Below are positions 1-8,858 of a stretch of 64,000 bases of DNA, piece by piece; position 1 is the stretch's first letter; every line of letters begins with the position of its first letter. The stretch comes from Deltaproteobacteria bacterium (GTDB lineage: Bacteria; Desulfobacterota; Binatia; HRBIN30; JACQVA1), in the NCBI GenBank assembly GCA_016178705.1, contig JACOST010000024.1:1-64000 (forward strand), in the 5' to 3' direction. The notes beneath the pieces are model-generated. The model did no database searches, was not told the origin of the DNA, and worked only from the letters and a program-made list of their open reading frames with translations. The translations under genes and the position numbers were made by a program.

Positions 1-256
1 GGTCGCAAAACGAGGGGAGCTGCGCATCGACGTAAAAGCAGTGGACGTGCACCATCTGCTGTGACCGGTTGGTGATCTGAATGATCGTGTCGGTAGCCGG
101 GTGACCGTTGCCAGTCGTGTTGAGCACCTTCGGGAAGATCAAGATGGACGCCCCTTGCTCGGTCACGACATCCGCGCGCGCGATCGTGGCCATACCAAGC
201 GCCATCGCGAACCCGCACAGGCTTGAGAGAACCGCAGTCCACTTCACCATACGCAT
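1..256 (-). CDS. Exported protein of unknown function (N-terminal part)
   Basis: The gene runs off the left edge, leaving the first 85 codons. The start at 256 follows a strong Shine-Dalgarno (AGGAGGAGGGCA before ATG). The protein opens with Met-Arg-Met-Val-Lys, then about 18 hydrophobic residues and an Ala-Arg-Ala site near residue 28, which is a typical Sec signal peptide, so the product should be secreted or periplasmic. The mature part begins near DVVTEQGASILIFPKV and later contains QITN and HCFYVDAQ. I do not recognise the family. It has its own ribosome site 150 bp downstream of the GHMP kinase gene, so it may be a separate unit. Confidence 0.7.
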   Translation of the reverse strand, partial: MRMVKWTAVLSSLCGFAMALGMATIARADVVTEQGASILIFPKVLNTTGNGHPATDTIIQITNRSQQMVHVHCFYVDAQLPSFCD

Positions 257-405
257 TGCCCTCCTCCTTTCAAAAACGACCGAGACTCATCGCCGCGCTG
301 GAGGCGCGATTCGCAACGAGCGTGACCACAGATTCGGAGATATTCGATCGAAGCGTGCAGCCCTTCATCCAACCCATTGACCCTCACCACCATCCTCTGC
401 CCACG
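257..405. other. Spacer between GHMP kinase and exported-protein genes
   Basis: A 149-bp non-coding gap between two minus-strand genes. It should hold the end of the long polysaccharide transcript and the leader of the exported protein at 256. I see the Shine-Dalgarno near 257-270 but no convincing GC hairpin with a T-run, so no terminator is called. Confidence 0.4.
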
Positions 406-1494
406 CTACGGCTCCCCCAGCGTGTCGGTAGCGCACAATCTCACAAAACGCCACAAGCTTCCACCCCGTCCGCTCGCATCGAAGAACGGGTCGTTGTAGA
501 CCACTTTCGCCCCCTGGTCGTCAAACGCGAAAGACATCTCCCGCGCCCCGGCCGCCGCCAAGGCGGTGCGCAGGCCGGTCTGCCACACCTCGGGACAATC
601 GAGGAGCAGAAACCCGCCGCCGCCCGCGCCGGTGATTTTCCCCCCGGTGGCACCGTTGGCGCGCGCCAGCGCGTAGAGTTCATCGATCCGCGGCGAGCTG
701 ACCCGCGGCGACCACCGCTTCTTGATCTCCCAGTCTTCGTGCAGCAAGCGCCCGCAGTGTTCCAACTCGCCACGCACGAGGCAGTCGTGAAACTCGTCGG
801 CCACCTGGCGCAGGCCGTCCGGCGTCCCCATCCCGTTGCTTCCCACCGTGCGCATGGCCTCGTCCATCTCGCGCAAGATCGCCTCGGAGTTGCGCGCGCT
901 GCCGGTGAAAAACAGCAGCAAGCGCGCCTCGAACGCGCGCAGGGTCTCGCGATCAACCGGCACCGGCTCGATGCGCACGCCGGCACGCGTGAAGCGGAAG
1001 CGGTTGAGTCCACCGAAGGCGGCGGCGTACTCATCTTGCTTGCCCACCGGCTTGCCCAAGCGCTCGCTGGCGATGTGAAAGGCACGCTCGGCCAACTCGG
1101 TGCGACTCAGCGACTGCCCCAGCAGCGTGCTCAGCGCTTTGATGACGTTGACGCACACCGACGCCGACGAGCCCAAGCCCGTCCCGGGGGGCACCTCCGA
1201 CGCCAAAAACAAATTCAACCCGCGCGGCGGCCGCAACTCGCGCAGCACTTGCAGCGGAATGTCCAACTCGCTCTGTCCCGCCGGTAACTCGTCGAGTCGC
1301 GCCACGTTAGTCAGCGTTTGCAAGTCGGCCGAAATCACCTGCACGTTGTCATCGTCGCGCTCGGTCAAGATCGTGTAGAAATATTTGTTGATGGTGGTGC
1401 TGATCACCATCCCTTCGTGTTGCGAATAGTACGCGGGCAGGTCGGTACCTCCACCGGCGAAGCTCACGCGCACGGGAGTTCGCACGATCAGCAT
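406..1494 (-). CDS. GHMP-family sugar kinase
   Basis: A 362-residue GHMP kinase, probably phosphorylating a sugar used in the polysaccharide. The N-terminus has VRVSFAGGGTDLPAYY, the ATP-binding loop reads GTGLGSSASVCVN near residue 110, and the C-terminal motif KITGAGGGGFLLL is near residue 290. The GGGTD start and overall order resemble D-glycero-D-manno-heptose-7-phosphate kinase (HddA) and fucose-kinase-like GHMP enzymes, so heptose or fucose derivatives are possible substrates, but sequence alone does not decide. The last ~20 residues extend past the usual family end. It is the last gene of the long operon and overlaps the upstream sugar transferase by 7 bp. Confidence 0.85.
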   Translation of the reverse strand: MLIVRTPVRVSFAGGGTDLPAYYSQHEGMVISTTINKYFYTILTERDDDNVQVISADLQTLTNVARLDELPAGQSELDIPLQVLRELRPPRGLNLFLASEVPPGTGLGSSASVCVNVIKALSTLLGQSLSRTELAERAFHIASERLGKPVGKQDEYAAAFGGLNRFRFTRAGVRIEPVPVDRETLRAFEARLLLFFTGSARNSEAILREMDEAMRTVGSNGMGTPDGLRQVADEFHDCLVRGELEHCGRLLHEDWEIKKRWSPRVSSPRIDELYALARANGATGGKITGAGGGGFLLLDCPEVWQTGLRTALAAAGAREMSFAFDDQGAKVVYNDPFFDASGRGGSLWRFVRLCATDTLGEP

Positions 1495-2912
1495 GGCAGT
1501 CGGCGCGGATCGCCCGGCAACGCCGTCGTCGGTGCGGTCGACGTATGCGTGGTGGACTCCGGCGGTGGATCAACGCGCTGGCGACCGCGCTGCGCCAGCG
1601 TCCAGACGGTCTGCAGCAGTAGCTTGAGATCGAACAGCAGCGATTGCCGCTCGATGTATTGCAGATCGAAGCGCGTCTTCTCGTCGGTCGAGTCGAAGCC
1701 ACGCAAGCCGTTGACCTGCGCCAGGCCGGTGATGCCGGGCGGCACCAGCAAACGCCGCCGATGCCACGCGCTGTAGCGCTCGGCGCGCTCGGGCTCTTCC
1801 GGCCGCGGGCCGACGAGACTCATCTCGCCACGTAAAACATTCAACAGTTGCGGTAGCTCGCTCACGCTGTAGCGCGCCAACCAGGTCGGCGCGCTCGCCG
1901 GCACGGCGAAGCGCAGCAACGTAAACGGCCGTCCCATCCGCCCCACCCGCGCGTGACGCTCCAGCGCCGCTTGACCCGTCCGTCGACGCAACATCAGCGC
2001 GACCGCCGACCACAGCGAACACGTCGCCACCAGCAGCAGCGCCGCCACACTCACATCCAACGCGCGCTTGGCCGCCCGTTCCCATCCCCGCATCGAGGCG
2101 CGGCGAAACGCCAGCAGCGGAATGCCTTCGATGCCATCGAGGTGCATGCTGCTGGAGTACAGCTCGTACAGATCGGGCACCAAGCGCACCTCGATGCCGG
2201 CCGTCTGACAGGCGGTGATGAACTCGCGCAGCTCTTCGTTCTGCCCGACCGGCACGGTAAGCACGATATCGCGCACCTGCTCGCGTGCGAGCACGGCCAG
2301 CGTGTCACGCAACCCCCAATGATCCGCGCTCGCGCGCGCGCCATCGCCGCTCGACTCCTGTTGCAGCGCCCCGACCACGCGATAACCCAACTCCGGATGC
2401 AGCGTGGCGGTCTTCACCAGACTCGCCGCTGCTTCGGTGTCGCCCACCACCACCATCCGACGCACGCCGATGCCCCGCCGATACGCCCACATCAACGCGC
2501 GCTTCATCCCGACGCGCACCACCACCATGGCGATGATGTTCACCAGCCACAGGTAGAGCAGCAGCAAGCGCGAGTAGAAGAACCACTTGAGCAAGTACGA
2601 CAGCGCCAGGAAGAACACCATGCCGAGGGTGACCGCGGCGAAACCGGTGAACAGCAGATCGCTGACGCGCCAGCCGCGGCGCAGTTCGTAGAGCCCGAAG
2701 TACGCGAAGATGGCGACCCACGTGCCACTCACCAGCAACACCGCCTGAGCATAGGCGAGCAACCCGGGACCGGCGCCGATGTCGCCAATGCCAGGGGCGC
2801 GGTAGCGCAGCCAGTAGGCGGTGGCGAAGCAGATGAAGATGCTGAGCACGTCACCCGCAACCAGTGCACCGACGAACAGCGTCTGCCGCCACTCACGCGT
2901 GCGACCGTTCAT
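1488..2912 (-). CDS. Polyprenyl glycosylphosphotransferase-like protein (WcaJ type), degenerate catalytic motif
   Basis: A 474-residue membrane protein with the layout of WcaJ/WbaP-type phosphoglycosyl transferases. There are four predicted N-terminal membrane segments (residues ~10-125), a Rossmann-like CoA-binding-like domain (RMVVVGDTEAAA), another membrane helix near 275, and the C-terminal transferase domain with LLNVLRGEMSLVGPRP and GITGLAQVNG. Family members normally attach the first sugar-1-phosphate to undecaprenyl phosphate. Here the usual K-x-R-T-M segment and the following ~30 residues are missing, and the conserved Asp-Glu pair reads Ser351-Glu352 (SVSELPQL). It may therefore be inactive, altered or structural. 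A canonical transferase sits at 5049-5984. ATGA overlap with the epimerase gene upstream. Confidence 0.8.
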   Translation of the reverse strand: MNGRTREWRQTLFVGALVAGDVLSIFICFATAYWLRYRAPGIGDIGAGPGLLAYAQAVLLVSGTWVAIFAYFGLYELRRGWRVSDLLFTGFAAVTLGMVFFLALSYLLKWFFYSRLLLLYLWLVNIIAMVVVRVGMKRALMWAYRRGIGVRRMVVVGDTEAAASLVKTATLHPELGYRVVGALQQESSGDGARASADHWGLRDTLAVLAREQVRDIVLTVPVGQNEELREFITACQTAGIEVRLVPDLYELYSSSMHLDGIEGIPLLAFRRASMRGWERAAKRALDVSVAALLLVATCSLWSAVALMLRRRTGQAALERHARVGRMGRPFTLLRFAVPASAPTWLARYSVSELPQLLNVLRGEMSLVGPRPEEPERAERYSAWHRRRLLVPPGITGLAQVNGLRGFDSTDEKTRFDLQYIERQSLLFDLKLLLQTVWTLAQRGRQRVDPPPESTTHTSTAPTTALPGDPRRLPC

Positions 2913-4021
2913 GACGCCACCCGGCGCACCACGCCCTGTGCGCGCATCTGGCGATCAGCTTCCGCGAAGTACGCGCCCACCTCGCCGTGCTCGCGAATCC
3001 ATCCCAAGAAGTCGCGGAAAATGTCGTCCAGCGTGCATCGCGGGCGCCAGCCCAACGCTTCCAGTCGCGTGATGCTCGACACGCTGTGACGATTGTCGCC
3101 CAAGCGATACTCACCCGGCAGCACCGGCTCGATGTCCGCGCCGATCGCCCGGAGCAACGCGGCGGCATACTCGCGCACGGTTGTCGCGCGGCCGCTGCCG
3201 ACGTTGAACGCCTGATAGTCCGCGCGCGCGTCGTTGAGCACCAGCCAATTGGCGTCGACGACATCGGCAATGTGGACATAATCGCGCCGCTGCGCGCCGT
3301 CCTCGAAGATCACCGGCGGCTGGCCGTTGAATGCGCGCGCCGAAAAAATGCGACAGATCCCCGAATAGCCGTTGAACAATGACTGTCGCGGCCCCTGCGT
3401 GATCGAGTAGCGTAGCGCCACCGCCGGGATGTCGTGCAACTGCCCCAACCGCAGCGCGGTCAACTCTTCGGCCAGCTTCGACACCGCGTACGCATTGCAC
3501 GGGTTGTGGTCTCGCTCGTCGAGCCACAACGCTTCCGCAGGCAGTCCGCACTGCGCACAGACGACATCCCACTGCCCCGCGGCCAATCGCTCGGCTTCGC
3601 GGCCGAGCGGTTGGAAGTCCCCGTGGCGCGCGCAGCGATACTGCCCTTCGCCATAGACGGCCTGCGACGAGGCGACGATGAGTTTACGAAGCGGCCAGCG
3701 TTCTTCGACGAGGATCTCGAGGATCAGCGCCGTGCTCACCGCGTTGGTCGAAAAGAACGTGCTGAAGTCCGGCATGTAGTCTTGATACGCCGCCTCGTGA
3801 AAGACCACGTCGACGCCGCGCAGCGCGGCACGCAGGGTCGGCTTATCGCGCACGTCACCTTCAACGAACTCCACCTCGCGCGACACATGACGCGGCTTTC
3901 CCAACGGATGGACGCGCGGTTGCAGGTTGTCGAGGACGCGCACGGCGTAGCCCTCAGCCAGCAGGCGATCGCTGATGTGCGAGCCGATGAAGCCCGCGCC
4001 GCCTGTCACGAGCGCGCGCAT
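2909..4021 (-). CDS. NAD-dependent nucleotide-sugar epimerase/dehydratase with zinc-knuckle-like insert
   Basis: A 370-residue extended SDR acting on a nucleotide sugar. It has VTGGAGFIGSH at the N-terminus for NAD binding and YAVSK as the catalytic Tyr/Lys motif. Between the VYGEGQYRC segment and that motif lies an insert with Cys-Arg-His-type and Cys-x2-Cys residues (YRCARHG, VVCAQCG). This is typical of a subgroup that I recall being annotated dTDP-L-rhamnose 4-epimerase-like. Substrate is not certain. The open frame extends 153 bp upstream, but ATG 4021 overlaps the upstream stop as TGATG and begins directly at the Rossmann strand, so it is taken as the start. Confidence 0.85.
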   Translation of the reverse strand: MRALVTGGAGFIGSHISDRLLAEGYAVRVLDNLQPRVHPLGKPRHVSREVEFVEGDVRDKPTLRAALRGVDVVFHEAAYQDYMPDFSTFFSTNAVSTALILEILVEERWPLRKLIVASSQAVYGEGQYRCARHGDFQPLGREAERLAAGQWDVVCAQCGLPAEALWLDERDHNPCNAYAVSKLAEELTALRLGQLHDIPAVALRYSITQGPRQSLFNGYSGICRIFSARAFNGQPPVIFEDGAQRRDYVHIADVVDANWLVLNDARADYQAFNVGSGRATTVREYAAALLRAIGADIEPVLPGEYRLGDNRHSVSSITRLEALGWRPRCTLDDIFRDFLGWIREHGEVGAYFAEADRQMRAQGVVRRVAS

Positions 4022-5049
4022 CACACCGACCCCACTTCGCTCAAGCTCACGCTGACCGAACCCCGCGCGAGCGACTGTTCGGCGGCAGCCAGCACGCGCA
4101 CCACGCGCACGCCGCTGGCGCCGTCGGCAAGCGGCGCGCTGCCGGTGCGAATGGCGCGGGCGAACTCTTCGCACTCCAGACGCAGCGGCTCGTCGTTGCT
4201 GAGCAGCGGCACTTCGACCTTCGCCGGCCGGTAGAACAACGCGTGCGCGTCGTCGTCTGTGGCCCCCGCGCGGCTGTCGAAACCCTGATCGAAGATGCGT
4301 ACCTTCTCCGGCACCGTGTCGTCGTACAGCATCGAGCCCCGCGTCCCCATCACGAACAGCCGGCGGGTCTTGTGCGGCGACAGCCAGCTCACATGCACGT
4401 GGCCCATGCGGCCACTGGCGAAACCGAGGTGAACGAACGCCGCATCGAGCAAGCCATCGCGCGTGAAGCTACCGGCAAACGCAGTCACCGTTTGCGGCGC
4501 CTCACCCGCCAAGAGGATCTGCATCGAGAGGTCGTGCGGCGCGAGATCCCACAGAACGTTCACCTCGCTCGTGGGCGGGCCCAAGTTGATGCGCACCGCG
4601 TCCATGTACGCGAGATCCCCGATCAGGCCGTCGGCGAGAGCGGTGCGCAGTGCGGTCACCGCCGGGTGATATTCGAACAGGTGGCCGACGCCGACGACGA
4701 GTCCCCTCTGCGCCGCGAGCGCGACAATCTCCTCGGCCTCGGCCGCGGTCATCGCCAACGGCTTCTCGATGAACACGTGCTTGCCGGCGCGCAACGCCGC
4801 CAGCGCCAGCTCATGATGCGTCGACACGGGGGTTACGACACAGACCGCGTCGATGGCGGGATCGCTCAGGATCGGCTGATGATCCTCCGACAACGTGACG
4901 TCGGGAAACTGCTCCGCCACGAAACGCCGCCGCCCGGCGCGGCGATCGGCAGCACGGAGTACGCGACACCCCTGCACCGTGTTGAAACTGCGCAGCACGT
5001 TCGGCCCCCAGTAGCCGCAACCGATCACGCCGATGCCGAGCTCGCGCAT
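4021..5049 (-). CDS. Gfo/Idh/MocA-family oxidoreductase (WlbA/WbpB-like role)
   Basis: A 342-residue NAD(P)-dependent sugar oxidoreductase. The N-terminus GVIGCGYWGPNVLRSF is the dinucleotide fold, followed by TPVSTHHELA and the family signature HVFIEKPLA. Homologues with the GYWGPN start include UDP-N-acetylglucosaminuronate 3-dehydrogenases (WlbA). That fits the neighbours, a canonical aminotransferase and a WbpD-like acetyltransferase, plus the 6-dehydrogenase at 36028-37362. I infer oxidation at C3 of UDP-GlcNAcA. Start ATG 5049 overlaps the upstream stop as TGATG; longer in-frame starts fall inside the upstream gene. Confidence 0.82.
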   Translation of the reverse strand: MRELGIGVIGCGYWGPNVLRSFNTVQGCRVLRAADRRAGRRRFVAEQFPDVTLSEDHQPILSDPAIDAVCVVTPVSTHHELALAALRAGKHVFIEKPLAMTAAEAEEIVALAAQRGLVVGVGHLFEYHPAVTALRTALADGLIGDLAYMDAVRINLGPPTSEVNVLWDLAPHDLSMQILLAGEAPQTVTAFAGSFTRDGLLDAAFVHLGFASGRMGHVHVSWLSPHKTRRLFVMGTRGSMLYDDTVPEKVRIFDQGFDSRAGATDDDAHALFYRPAKVEVPLLSNDEPLRLECEEFARAIRTGSAPLADGASGVRVVRVLAAAEQSLARGSVSVSLSEVGSV

Positions 5050-5984
5050 CACGTGCCCCCACGGCCGCCGACCACCACGCGCACTGTTTCCCACAGCACG
5101 CGCAGATCGGTGCGCCACGTCCGTCCGAGCGCGTAACAGATATCCATGAAGGCCATCTCGTCGGCCAGCACGTGCCCGCGGCCGCGCACCTGCCACAAGC
5201 CGGTCAGGCCCGGCCGCACCGCCAAGCGGGCGCGCTGCCACCGCTTGAGCAATTCGTACTCGTACACCAGGCACGGACGCGGCCCGATCAGCGTCATGTC
5301 GCCGACCAGCACCGAGAACAACTCCGGCAACTCATCGAGACTGTGTCGCCGCAAGACACGCCCGATCGCGGTCACGCGCGACTCATCGACAATCTTGCCC
5401 GCCACGTTGTCTCCATCAACAAACTCCGCGAAGCGTTGACGCCGCTGCGCTTCGTCTTCACCCTCCAGTCGCATCGTGCGGAACTTGTACCACGTGAACC
5501 GCCGCCCGTCTTGCCCGACCACCTCCGCCCGGTGCAGCGCGGAGCCGGACGACGACATTCTGACTAGCAGCGCGATCAACAGCAGCGCCGGCGAGAGCAG
5601 CAGCAGCCCCATGGCCGCCACGACGATGTCGAGACCACGAGTAAGTGAGCCCGGGACGCGCGCGCCCGAGAACACCACACCGGCGAGTCCGCCAATGGAT
5701 TCGTTGCGCAGCAAATCACTGATCGTCGGCAGCGCGGAGGCTTCCAACCACACCGACACGCCGCGCTCGGCGCAACGTCGCGCCAGTTGCGCCAGCCGGT
5801 CGCGCGAGATTCCAGTGGCAGCCACCAGCACACGATCGACACCAGGCGGCGGGTCCATCGCGATCGAATCGGGTGCAAGCACGTCGCCCACTACCTCGAA
5901 ATTTGCCGCGCGTGCCGCGCGCATGACCGCGTGCGCTGCGTCCCCCACTCCCACGATCACAACCGCGGACACCGAGTCGCTCAA
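5049..5984 (-). CDS. Phosphoglycosyl transferase (undecaprenyl-phosphate sugar-1-phosphate transferase)
   Basis: A 311-residue sugar transferase that should start lipid-linked repeat-unit assembly at the inner membrane. Residues 1-105 form a nucleotide-binding-like domain without the usual four membrane helices. A single membrane segment lies at about 118-142, followed by the catalytic domain with WYKFRTM near 165-171, the Asp217-Glu218 pair in HSLDELPELF, IGPRP, and RPGLTGLWQVRG. All expected catalytic positions are present, unlike the relative at 1488-2912. ATGA overlap upstream and TGATG overlap downstream indicate translational coupling. Confidence 0.88.
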   Translation of the reverse strand: MSDSVSAVVIVGVGDAAHAVMRAARAANFEVVGDVLAPDSIAMDPPPGVDRVLVAATGISRDRLAQLARRCAERGVSVWLEASALPTISDLLRNESIGGLAGVVFSGARVPGSLTRGLDIVVAAMGLLLLSPALLLIALLVRMSSSGSALHRAEVVGQDGRRFTWYKFRTMRLEGEDEAQRRQRFAEFVDGDNVAGKIVDESRVTAIGRVLRRHSLDELPELFSVLVGDMTLIGPRPCLVYEYELLKRWQRARLAVRPGLTGLWQVRGRGHVLADEMAFMDICYALGRTWRTDLRVLWETVRVVVGGRGGT

Positions 5985-7150
5985 CCTCCGCAGGCATCCC
6001 GCACGGCGGCGATCACCGCATCACTGTGCGCTTCGGTCATGTGCGCCCACAGCGGCAGCGACACGACTTCGCGCGCGCAGCGCTCGGCCACCGGGAACGT
6101 GCCCTCGAGTAACTCCAGGTATGCGAACCCGGGCTGACGGTGCACCGGGACCGGATAGTGCACGCCTGTCGCAATCCCACGTGACGCGAGCGCATCGCGG
6201 AAGTGTTCGCGATCCGGCACGCGCACGACGTATTGATGATAGACCGACTCGCGACCCTCGGCGTGGCGAGGCAACTGGACGCGCAAGCCGGCCAGCCGCT
6301 CGTCATAGCGCTGCGCCCAACGCCGACGCGCCACGTTCCACTCATCGAGTCGGCGCAACTTGACGCGCAACACTGCCGCTTGCAGCGCGTCGAGCCGCGA
6401 GTTGCCGCCGTCGGGCAGCACGTGGGTGTACTTCTCCGTCTGCCCGTGATCGGCGAGCAAGCGGATTTGTTCGGCGACGGCGGCATCGTTGGTCGTCACT
6501 ATGCCGGCGTCGCCCATCGCACCGAGATTCTTTGACGGGAACAAACTGAAGCCGGCAACGTCGCCGAGCCGACCGACACGACGCGACGCGCCCGCCACTA
6601 TGCAGCGCGCGCCGACCGCTTGCGCGGCGTCTTCGATGATCCGCAGCCCGTGCTGCCCGGCCAAGCGCATCAGCCCCTGGATGTTCGCCGGCAAGCCATA
6701 CAAATGGACCGGCATGATGGCGCGCAACGTCGCACCGCTGCCCTTGACCACGCGCCGGCCCCCGCGCGCTTCGGTCTGCTCGCGTACGAAGCGCTCGGCG
6801 GCAACGACATCGAGCGTGAAGTCGGCGTCGGCGATGTCGACGAATACCGGCTGCGCACCGACTTGGATGATCGCCTCGACGCTCGCGACGAACGTGAACG
6901 GTACCGTGAGCACCGCATCGCCGCGGCCGATGCGGCAGGCTTGCAGCGCCAAGCGTAACGCATCAGTGCCGTTGCCGACGCCGACCGCGAAGCGCGCTCC
7001 GCAGTAGTCCGCGAATTCTTCCTCGAAGCCCGCAACCTCCTCGCCGCCGATGAATCGCGAAGAGCGCAGTACGCCGGCGATCGCGGCGTCGATCTCAGTG
7101 CGCAATTCTTCGTACTGCGCGTGCAAGTCGGTGATGGGGACGTGCGTCAT
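5981..7150 (-). CDS. DegT/DnrJ/EryC1/StrS sugar aminotransferase (WbpE-like)
   Basis: A 389-residue PLP-dependent nucleotide-sugar aminotransferase. Visible motifs are ITDLHAQYEEL at the start, GNGTDALRLAL for cofactor phosphate binding, PVHLYGLPAN, and IIEDAAQAVGAR. FSLFPSKNLGAMGDAG contains the lysine expected to form the Schiff base. Family members put an amino group on a keto-sugar. Next to the Gfo oxidoreductase and the hexapeptide acetyltransferase, the likely reaction is transamination of UDP-3-keto-GlcNAcA, as done by WbpE/WlbC. ATGA overlaps join it to both neighbours. Confidence 0.88.
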   Translation of the reverse strand: MTHVPITDLHAQYEELRTEIDAAIAGVLRSSRFIGGEEVAGFEEEFADYCGARFAVGVGNGTDALRLALQACRIGRGDAVLTVPFTFVASVEAIIQVGAQPVFVDIADADFTLDVVAAERFVREQTEARGGRRVVKGSGATLRAIMPVHLYGLPANIQGLMRLAGQHGLRIIEDAAQAVGARCIVAGASRRVGRLGDVAGFSLFPSKNLGAMGDAGIVTTNDAAVAEQIRLLADHGQTEKYTHVLPDGGNSRLDALQAAVLRVKLRRLDEWNVARRRWAQRYDERLAGLRVQLPRHAEGRESVYHQYVVRVPDREHFRDALASRGIATGVHYPVPVHRQPGFAYLELLEGTFPVAERCAREVVSLPLWAHMTEAHSDAVIAAVRDACGG

Positions 7151-7782
7151 CGCCGGGCCTCTTCAATCCCACCGCGAATCTTCCGATACTGCCGGCCACA
7201 CTCACACAGGGCGCGCTGGCGCACAAACCGCAACGGTGCGGCGCAACGACAGACCGAGCCACGGCTGCGTGCAGGGTTGCCGATCACCAACGTGAAGGCC
7301 GGCACCGACTTGGTGACCACGGCGCCGGCACCCACCAGCGCGTAGCGCCCGACTTCGAGTCCGCTCAGCAACGTGGCATTCGCGCCGATGCTGGCGCCCT
7401 CGCGCACCACCGTGCGGCTCGGCTCATGGTGGTACACGCGGCTGCGCGGTCGCGTGTCATTGGTAAACGCCACGTTGGGACCGATGAAGGCTGCGGATTC
7501 GATCGTGACCCCGGCCCAGATCGACACGCCATTCTTGATCACGACGCCGTCACCGATCGTCACCCCCGTTTCGACAAAGCACTGTTCGCCAATGTTGCAA
7601 TCGGCGCCGATCCGCACGCCGGCCTGGACGTGGGCGAAAGCCCACACTCGTGTGCCCGCGCCGATCGTGCTCGACTCCACCAGCGCGCGCGGATGCACAT
7701 ACGGCGCCGCGGAGCGCGCGGCTACCAGCCCAACTCGCCGCGGTCCAGTCGGATTACGCCGGGTCGCAACTCGTTGCGCCAT
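7147..7782 (-). CDS. Hexapeptide-repeat N-acetyltransferase (WbpD/WlbB-like)
   Basis: About 210 residues dominated by left-handed beta-helix hexapeptide repeats (IGAGTRVWAFAHV, IGADCNIGEQCFV, IGANATLLSG, VGAGAVVTKSVP). The FTNDTRPRS segment is typical of the WbpD/WlbB branch, which acetylates the 3-amino group of UDP-GlcNAc3NA. A cysteine-bearing tail (VCRCAA, ALCECG) follows the helix. The start is uncertain. ATG 7791 or 7782 would overlap the upstream gene by 60-70 bp, while GTG 7698 begins close to the conserved VHPRALVE segment. ATGA overlap with the aminotransferase downstream. Confidence 0.85.
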   Translation of the reverse strand: MAQRVATRRNPTGPRRVGLVAARSAAPYVHPRALVESSTIGAGTRVWAFAHVQAGVRIGADCNIGEQCFVETGVTIGDGVVIKNGVSIWAGVTIESAAFIGPNVAFTNDTRPRSRVYHHEPSRTVVREGASIGANATLLSGLEVGRYALVGAGAVVTKSVPAFTLVIGNPARSRGSVCRCAAPLRFVRQRALCECGRQYRKIRGGIEEARR

Positions 7783-8858
7783 GTACCCCATTCAATCGTC
7801 GTGTCGATCGTCCCATCCGTCTGCCAATGCGCCGCGGCGCGGGCGCGCCACCATTGGGCGACCTCGCGCGGCAACGCGTGCCAGCACTTTGCTTGTTTGG
7901 CGACCCATTGCAAGGTGCGCGCGTAGGCGTCACGTCGCTCAGGCCGATTCAGATAGTCGGGATGCGTCAGCATCAGCGCCATGCCGCGATAGCGCTCGAT
8001 CAGCTCCAGCTTCTCGATCCACAGCGCCGCCGCATCGAGCCGCAACTTCTCGAACAGCGTAAAATCCTGCGGCAACGTGTACGGCAACTCGACCAGCCGG
8101 CCGAGGAAGAACGGCCACCAACTGCACGTGCCGCCCGGCTGCGGTTCGAACGGGTCGGTGTCGAAGTATGAGGCGTCGTAGTCGACCGCAATCTCCTGCA
8201 GCCAATCGGCGCGCCGCAGCGTCGCCGGACTGCGGAAGCCGACAGCGCCACAGCGGCGAACGTATTCGTTGATGCGCGGCAGACGGGCGTCGAAGATTGC
8301 GCGCGACGCGAACAGCCGGCCATCGTGCCTGAGTCCGTGAACGCCGACCTCGAATCCGTCTTCCACCAAGCGCGCCAACTTCTCCCAATCGACCGGATAC
8401 AGTTCCGGCACCACGAACCACGCCGAGCGAAAGCCGAGGTCGCGCTCGATGCGCGCGATCTCGCCGATGCGCGCAAAGCCGTCGGCACTATCCACGTCGT
8501 GGGTGAGGACGAAGGCGAACTGACGATCGCCCGGCCACAATCCGATGTACCGCAGTTCCGCGCGATCGGCCATCACCGAACTCAACGCGCGCTGATGAAA
8601 TCGGATCAGACTCAGCTCGACCGGCCAGCGCGGGAAACGCGTCACATCGCAACGCCGCGCTTGCCAACGCTGCAGCGCGCGCCGCAGCGCCACGGGAATG
8701 ATCGGCCGCAGCCGATAGTACGCATGACGCAGCGACGGCATCGGCGGCACGTGACGTTCGAGCAAGTAACCCTCGAACGCATCGTCGACCTCCGATCCGA
8801 ACGGCCCCCCGTCGCGCACCTTCCAAAAGCCCGCGAGCGTGTTCGCGTCTTCAGGCAT
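7722..8858 (-). CDS. Polysaccharide deacetylase-family protein (NodB-like)
   Basis: 378 residues. The central domain has the NodB-fold signatures LTHDVDS (metal-binding Asp pair, residue ~113) and HGLRHDGRLF (His-x3-His, ~173), then GFRSPATLRRADWL and LTHPDYL. Such enzymes remove N-acetyl groups from polysaccharides or glycolipids, or act on sugar intermediates. No signal peptide is visible, so it may work in the cytoplasm on a lipid-linked or nucleotide sugar. The first ~100 residues are a helical extension I do not recognise. It overlaps the DUF354 gene by 8 bp. Confidence 0.8.
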   Translation of the reverse strand: MPEDANTLAGFWKVRDGGPFGSEVDDAFEGYLLERHVPPMPSLRHAYYRLRPIIPVALRRALQRWQARRCDVTRFPRWPVELSLIRFHQRALSSVMADRAELRYIGLWPGDRQFAFVLTHDVDSADGFARIGEIARIERDLGFRSAWFVVPELYPVDWEKLARLVEDGFEVGVHGLRHDGRLFASRAIFDARLPRINEYVRRCGAVGFRSPATLRRADWLQEIAVDYDASYFDTDPFEPQPGGTCSWWPFFLGRLVELPYTLPQDFTLFEKLRLDAAALWIEKLELIERYRGMALMLTHPDYLNRPERRDAYARTLQWVAKQAKCWHALPREVAQWWRARAAAHWQTDGTIDTTIEWGTWRNELRPGVIRLDRGELGW

